From assembly GCA_013054445.1 (NCBI GenBank), contig JAAMPI010000478.1, positions 1 to 36,039 on the forward strand: 36,039 bases of DNA, in the 5' to 3' direction. The notes under the pieces were generated by a model. It worked only from the letters and a program-made list of their open reading frames with translations, searched no databases and had not been told where the DNA came from. Both the position numbers and the translations under genes were made by a program. Position 1 is the stretch's first letter; every line of letters begins with the position of its first letter. This DNA comes from Cudoniella acicularis (lineage: Eukaryota; Ascomycota; Leotiomycetes; Helotiales; Helotiaceae). Below are positions 30,406 through 36,039 of this stretch, piece by piece.

Positions 30406-31087
30406 GAGGCAGAACAACCCACAAGAAGAGAGACTCTTACAAAAATGGCTTCAAAAACGCCTACAGTACCACAGCCAGCCACCATGCCATGGCCATTCTG
30501 AAGCAGAGCAACTCACAAGACGGACTCTCACAACAACACCAAAAACCCTCACAATTTCACAGACACTTACCATGCCATGACGATTCTGAAGCAGAACAAC
30601 TCACAGCACGACAGACTCTCACAAATGTAACTTCAAAAACACTCACAGTACCACAGGCAACCACCTTGCCTTGCCGATTATGAAGCAGGATGTTGGATAT
30701 AGGTGCCTAAGTCCCTGAACGGGTGGCAATTACAGGGTGTTTGCCACTGTATTCATAGGGGTCGGAGACCCCGAGTGTTCAGCTTTTCAGAGTGTCCAGG
30801 GCCCTGTGGGCTCAGCTATTCAGGTTATTCGGAGACCCTGAATTGTCAGCTGTACAGGGCACTCAAGGCCCTGTAGCGTTCAGCTATACAGGGAATACAG
30901 GGTATGGCTTAGCATGTGATTCAGGGGACTTGGGGCCTACGGCCCCTATATATAGCGCACTTCTCACTGTAGATTCAATGGAACATCGCTGAAATTCCAA
31001 CACAGGACATCTCACAATAGCACAGACTTCTATAAAAGTAGTTTCAAAAACATTCTAAGTACCACAGACATCTACCACTATGCCTAG
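30406..31087. repeat. Four tandem units of about 90 bp, the last split by a solo LTR
   Basis: Units start at about 30406, 30500, 30588 and 30682, each with GARGCAGARCAAC followed by conserved words CTCACAA, TTCAAAAACRC, GTACCACAG and CCATGCC. Lengths are about 94, 88 and 94 bases. The fourth unit is cut after nine bases by the LTR at 30691-31002 and resumes at 31003, so the array predates the insertion. Short frames within it are by-products of the repeat. Confidence 0.75.
30691..31002 (+). mobile_element. Solo LTR of a retrotransposon, second copy
   Basis: The 312-bp element begins TGTTGGATATAGG and ends ATTCCAACA, and is flanked by a perfect 5-bp target duplication CAGGA (30686-30690 and 31003-31007). 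It is the same family as 10521-10766 in opposite orientation but about 66 bp longer, mainly because of extra copies of a short CAGCTRTWCAGGG-like motif in its middle. A CTATATATAG box near 30946-30955 may be the LTR promoter. There is no internal retroelement sequence. Confidence 0.88.
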
Positions 31088-31898
31088 TAAAATAGGCCAA
31101 AAGCTCTCGTGGCTACTCCCTTTTTACCATCCTTAAACCATTCGCAAGAATGGCAAGTGCTCTCTCAGCATCTACCCTACTGTGGAACATTATATTAACC
31201 TATTTCAGGCAGGAAAACCACGAAATTCCAAACAGTTCATAAATACTCAGTTGCACAGTGACTCACACATGTTGTAATCAGTCATCCATCTTTAGCCTGA
31301 TAACTAAGGCGTACTTTCTAATTCGCAAATTTAAATGATTTTGCTACTGCAGCGTATTGACAGCAGGGTTCACTTGAAATTACTTTTCACGGATTGCACT
31401 AGGTATCATTTTGATTAGAGAAAACCTAACTGAGTAAAACGACGCACAGATGTTTTCCGAACGTCTGTTTTGATATCACTCCGATTATTGCCACCACCAC
31501 TATTGCGCATGATAACGCTGTCATTAGCTCAAATCAGGTCACTTCTATCCGCTTCTGGTTGGATCTACCGGACTGAAGTCGGATTGGCTGGAAAATCGCA
31601 ATTGCAACATGGGCTGTTACGGGCCGCAAATCTCCAACGCCTGTTTCGCACGCACCCTCAGACGATAAGGTCTGATATTTCCCATTCTCATCTTCCGTCA
31701 TTTCAAGCTGTTGATATATAACTCCGCAGTTGATCTGAGCATGCTGTCCATGCTCTTTATCTTTTCTCTCCTCCCATCAACCAATTCGTTAACCATCTCA
31801 CCATTTCTTCTACAGCTCAATTCGGCGAAGTGTGAAATATTACTTTGGAGCGCGCACTGTCCCTTTGAAAAGTTTGATTGCCGACATCACTACACGCG
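31088..31898. other. Non-coding interval
   Basis: No supportable gene. A TGATATATAAC box near 31691-31701 is a plausible TATA element for the adenylate-forming gene at 31899. Confidence 0.4.
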
Positions 31899-33593
31899 AT
31901 GAACGCAAAGAGCCATAAGAAGACTAAGTCTAATGCCGAGTGGTTTCCAGGAAAGAGAGATGTTCTCGTAAACATTGTCAATTACCGAGCCAGAAAATGC
32001 CCCGAAGCTCTTTTTGCGGAATACCCAATTTCCTCTACTGCATACGATGACGGATACCGTGAAATAAACTACGCCGATTTTGCGAATGCTGTCAATGGGG
32101 CGGCGTCATGGATGGAGGAGCATCTTGGACGTGGAAGGAATTTTGAAACTCTGGCATACATTGGGCCAAATGATATCCGATACGCCGCTCTTGTTTTGGG
32201 AGCTGTGAAGGCGGGATATAAAGTAGTGCTCCAATATCCAAGGTTACCAAATGCAGGCTGAAGATGCACCCCAATAGCTGCTCCTCTTGTCCCCAGAAAA
32301 CAGTATTGCCGCCTACTCTAATTTACTGGATCTTTTAAACTGCAAGACCATGCTTGTGCCGGATCCTCAACCACCAATGATATCTGCAGTCCTGACTGAA
32401 CATCGCCTTCGAGTATTGGCCGTCCTAAGTGTTGACTACTTTCTCAACCACAAACATCCCTATTATCCATACAAAAAGAGGTTCGAAAATGTGGGGTTGG
32501 AGCTCCTTCTAGCTTTTCAAACACCCGGATCGACTGGCTTACCATGGGCCATCATGTGGTCTCGTGAATGTGCTGCGACATATTCATCGATAGCGCAAAT
32601 CGACCCTCCTTCTAGGCACGAAAGTTATGATCGACTAATGCAGGTGAATCGCATATTATTCATGCTTCCGCCATTTCATATAAGTCAATCTTACACAAAT
32701 GCTAGCATCCTGGACAATCTTCGGTCATAAGCTAATCATCCATGAATAAAGCCGGCTAGTCCACTCGTCTCTCTTTGCAGCGCCATAACAAATCGAACGG
32801 CGCTGGTATATCCTCTTTCAGGTGCAGTCCCAAATGCCCGCCTTCTCGCTGATAGTTTGAAATATACCAAGGCGGATGTTGCTCTCATTTCCCCACGGAT
32901 CACCACTGCGCTAGGCAAAGACCCGAAATTACTCAATTTCTTGTCTTCGAGACTGAAAACTTTGATCGTTTTGGGAGAACCTGTTCCGGTCGAGTCTAGA
33001 AATAGAGTCGCAAAGGATATCAAATTTCTTTGCCCGTACAGATCATCAGAACTGGGTTATCCTCCAGAAATTCACAGCGATGCAGACTCTATTAGGCAGG
33101 ATTGGAGATATCACCACTTTCATCCAGGCCTTGGCATTGAATTTCAGCGTGTGGAGGGCAATTTACACGAATTATGGATGATTCGAGATCGAAAGCTGGA
33201 AGAACGACGACCCATCTTTAAACTCAACCCACATGTTGACGCTTTTGAAAGTGGCGATCTTTTCTCCCCTCATCCATCACATTCCAATCTTTGGGCTTCC
33301 CGTGGCAGAGCTCTTGATATTCTATCGCCAACGAAACCTCTCTCATCACCAGGATGGTCCCCGGCAGTGGAATCTCCGCAGGAGAAAATGCACCAGCCTC
33401 TCAAAATGGCGGAGAAAACTAGCCACAACAAACCGGCAATTTCAAAGGTTGTCACGGTAGCAACTGACCCCTCGCATCAGAACCCGAAACCCATTGTCAG
33501 TCTGGAAGAAATACGCGGAGGCGGGAAAAATCATGAACGAGCACCAAAAAGCAATCGACCAACTAGCCATCGCCAAAGTAACTCGTAGGTTTG
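31899..33593 (+). pseudogene. Adenylate-forming (NRPS-like) enzyme remnant, truncated
   Basis: ATG 31899 opens an AMP-binding domain: VNIVNYRARKCPEALFAEYP, REINYADFANAVNGAA, LAYIGPNDIRYAALVLGAV. An intron 32223-32277 (55 nt) joins AGYK to LLLLSPENSIAAY, as expected for the family. Exon 2 carries the phosphate-binding region as TPGSTGLPWAIMWS, where the conserved Lys after Pro is replaced by Trp, then LFMLPPFH, after which the frame stops at TAA 32728-32730. Good sequence resumes after an acceptor-like CTCTTTGCAG at 32779 (ITNRTALVYPLSGAVP to LKYTKADVAL, TLIVLGEPVP, YRSSELGYP, FESGDLFSPHP). The end is scrambled: a family-like SVWKKYAEAGKIMNEHQ lies in another frame (from 33494). There is no carrier or reductase/thioesterase domain. 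Intact relatives activate carboxylic acids in secondary metabolism; this copy is probably non-functional. Confidence 0.75.
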
Positions 33594-34730
33594 GTGGCTT
33601 GGCGTGGGGATTAGGAGGGGCGTTCAGTCTGCTTGAGTTACGTTGTATTTGCTGGGGAGCCAGATACCGGGGTATTGGATGGCGCTTACAGGGCGCCAGG
33701 TATTGCAGAGGAATCTAATGGGTGAGTTAGTTGGTGCTTAAGAGAGTTTTATTGAGAGGAGTGAAGCAATGAGGATAATAGGCATACTTGACTCTCTAAA
33801 CGGCGATACCTGCGTTAGTTAGTGCATAATTTAGTTGTACATAGAATTTAGCTGATGCCGTGGCGTTAGTAGCGAGAAAATTCCCTATCACGGCAGTGGC
33901 GAGGCGATCCCATACACTGTTTGTTGTCAGTTTCGAATACCAGCAATTTTTTTTATTTAACTTGTAACATACACTGGAGACGACTCGCGCTAAAAATATG
34001 CTGTGTCCTTGTCATACGGTAGTCGGACCGTGGAGTTTTGCGCGCCCTGTGCTTTTACATAAAGCAAATCCGTCTCATACGAAGGGTCAGTGATGTTTGG
34101 TGGCGGGCTGACCGTGAATTGATTCACGTCGCCGAGGTTTGCCCAAGGCCGCACATATCATGCTTGAGGTGTATCCGGGACTGATGCACCTCTAGGAGTC
34201 ACCTGGTATATAGCCGGGATGTTCGGCCCAAAAGTATAGTCGACGAAGTCGTTGAAGTTATCATCTGCGCGAGTAATGGCAACGGCGGCAGCGGCTGTCT
34301 TACCAATTTGTTGTGCACTAGCGTACGCGGTGGAGTTTTCTGCCATTCCTATAGGTCCTAGGATGGCTTTGAGAACAGCATCGGTCGGGTTGAAGTTACG
34401 AGTGCCGTGGAAAGCCCGAGCGGGCGAGTTATGAGCTGCGTGGGAAGCGGCGAGCTGCTGGAAGTTGAGAGGCTGGGTCTCTGAGCTAATTGCCGCGAGA
34501 TATATGGAGCCTGTGACAACGGCTTGGATCCAGACTAATGGCGGGGATTGGAGCGTGGCGGTGATGGTCCCGTTGACGAGAATTGCGATTTGGTCAACCC
34601 TGACATCGTGAGATTAGAATAGGTCTTCACGATATTTTGCTGAAGCTTACCAGTATTGTACCATATCCCCAGAATAAGCGGCATTAGCCACAGTAGCCGC
34701 AGCTAGAGTTGCAACGAATGAAGTCCTCAC
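33590..34730 (-). pseudogene. Vanadium haloperoxidase / PAP2-like protein remnant with multiple stops
   Basis: Minus strand. Exon 1 (34730-34651) encodes a signal-peptide-like RTSFVATLAAATVANAAYSG, but its first codon is GTG where ATG is expected. A 51-nt intron leads to exon 2 with LNFQQLAASHAAHNSPARAF, ASAQQIGKTAAAAV, FVDYTFGPNIPAIYQVTP and YVRPWANLGDVNQFTV, interrupted by TGA at 34160-34158. After TAG 33992-33990 and an intron (33972-33917) come VVWDRLATAVIGNFLATN, LNYALTNAGIAV, TAG 33798-33796, and, after another intron, NTWRPVSAIQYPG, TGA 33626-33624 and TPLLIPTP. AGIA-W-KY and WRPVSAI are hallmarks of the vanadium-chloroperoxidase-like family, which acts on halide or phosphate esters. 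The last motif, PSGH, is missing because the gene ends against the adenylate-forming remnant. Intron signals remain intact, so decay looks recent. Confidence 0.8.
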
Positions 34731-36039
34731 TATAGCGCTTGTGTGAAGTTATCTTTTGTTCCTTGCCCTAGACTGTGGGGAGAGTGAGTGGGCTATTTAA
34801 CCAATATCCAGACTCCGCCAATCGCGTCATATCACGACAGATAGTTGCATTTGATGTACAATTGAAGACAGATTCTAGCGGAATATGTTGACATGGAAGC
34901 AGTCTTAGCATGCAACACCAACAAATCAATTCGAATGAATATGCAGGTGACTTTATCGATAATGTATATAACGACAGGGTGTTGGGTATTGGCAAAGTCA
35001 CAGCATGGATGTGGCTGATGGTATGAAGACACGTCATTGTACGAGTATTCTGGTAGAAAAAGAAGTCTAATTGTCTATCTAAGAAAGAGAGAAGTGCTTG
35101 AAGGAGCGAGTATTTAAGTACAAAAGCAAAGAAGCTAAGCCTGAAATAGAAGTCAGGTGACTATGACATATGAGTCTTGACAGATGGTGTGCTATAACCG
35201 AATAAGCACAGCTTCCACGAACAAACGAAATAGACAAAGAATCTCAGAAAAGGTGAGATATAAATCTTAAAAAAATAAACTTCAAAAAAATTATTCGTAG
35301 TAAAGCAGGCAGAAATCGGACAAAGCCCATACATAAGATCTTCAAAGATAACAATCTCATCACACCGCATGAGACAAACGGCTCGTACTGACGAACGTGG
35401 GCTACTCAATGATAGCATCTGAGGAATTTCGGGATTTGATGCTGAAGACATCGCCGATCGGCAAAGTAGAAGGACGAGGCTGTTGATAGACGGAGAATTG
35501 GAGAATCGAGTGCTGTGAGCGGACACGAAAGAACATGAGGAATGTGTACATATACTTTGGAGACAATCTGTGAAGTTTCAAAAGCACGACGTATGCTGCA
35601 AGAAAGAGTCAACATGCCTTCCATTACCAATGTACCTTTTGTTTCTGTTGTCCGCCCTTGTTTTGTTGCAATTCGCACGGCTCATCTCGAAAGATTTCAC
35701 TGCCTGATAACTCCACAAAATGTACATCAAAATATCCCTCCAGGCCTCTTCACCAACATTTGGCTTAGGATTATTTTGCGACAGGTTGTCGTTATTGTGA
35801 TAGTAGAAGTGCGAAAAAGTTGGTGTTGCGGCAGGGAATTTTGGTGAAAATATTCGGGAGGTCGGGACTCACGGCCGAGTTGAGACTGAGGTTTGCCTTG
35901 CAGCCTGACCAGTGGCTAGTCACCGTGAGTGCTCCTCTTTTTATACTACCGCCATGTTGCCTCTAGTGGTACTTCCACCCCCCAGTGTGCTGTGTTGTTG
36001 GAAGTCCTTCGCTGGTCAAGGGCAAGGAGCTTCAAGCAT
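34731..36039. other. Non-coding interval to the right window edge
   Basis: No supportable gene in 1.3 kb. Minus-strand frames near 35161-35526 and 34768-35037 lack motifs, introns or a convincing composition. The left part is the former promoter of the haloperoxidase-like remnant. Confidence 0.45.

Noticed and set aside
3225..34730. Starship-type giant transposon as an explanation for the accessory content
   Set aside because: No DUF3435 tyrosine recombinase, no other Starship cargo markers and no boundary repeats are visible in the window.
35161..35526. Minus-strand 121-codon open frame near the right edge
   Set aside because: Hydrophobic AT-rich end, no motif, and no sign of being coding.
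1..36039. CRISPR array or prokaryotic operon structure
   Set aside because: No spaced direct repeats; genes have spliceosomal introns and separate promoters, as in fungi.

Overview
The window reads as accessory DNA from a filamentous ascomycete (Pezizomycotina). Nearly all recognisable genes carry 51-68 nt introns with GTAAGT-type donors, CTAAC/CTGAC branch sites and AG acceptors. The content is also typical: a NACHT-type NLR, an F-box family expansion, a DUF7924 protein, an NmrA-like reductase, a fungal Hsp70-like ATPase, an NRPS-like adenylating enzyme and a vanadium-haloperoxidase/PAP2-like protein. The exact taxon is not decidable by eye; the F-box motif style made me think of Leotiomycetes, which is inference only.

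Layout. 1-141: tail of a gene cut by the window edge. 770-2571: NACHT NLR with one frameshift and a missing C-terminus. 3225-20113: eight + strand members of one F-box family. Well-formed members are at 3225-3908, 6231-6979, 7559-9938 and 12536-13045. Partly or clearly broken members are at 4944-5472, 11082-11629, 16502-17042 and 19696-20113. Inside this array lie a solo LTR (10521-10766), a small secreted-protein gene (13436-13645, minus), a membrane-bound O-acyltransferase/wax-synthase-like gene (14929-16056) and a minus-strand pseudogene of unknown family (17331-18648).

21389-22430: intact three-exon NmrA-like reductase (minus). 23204-25540: two adjacent minus-strand gene remnants, the second Hsp70-like. 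26164-26426: a TA-flanked inverted-repeat element (MITE). 26552-27548: broken gene for a predicted single-pass membrane protein. 28722-30293: intact 523-residue DUF7924 protein with a PD-(D/E)XK-like core. 30406-31087: four tandem units of about 90 bp, the last split by a second solo LTR (30691-31002). 31899-33593: decayed adenylate-forming gene. 33590-34730: decayed vanadium-haloperoxidase/PAP2-like gene that converges on it. No recognisable gene from 34731 to the right edge.

Two themes stand out. First, a same-strand array of F-box paralogues that share a phase-1 intron just before the F-box, a conserved F-box core (CLGLTCKKxY) and a second C-terminal block; this is the most likely uncharacterised gene system here. 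Second, several unrelated genes are dead, and many of their in-frame stops can be explained by single C:G to T:A transitions, as expected from RIP-type mutation. Both solo LTRs keep perfect 5-bp target duplications. All functional statements are from motif reading; no searches were run.
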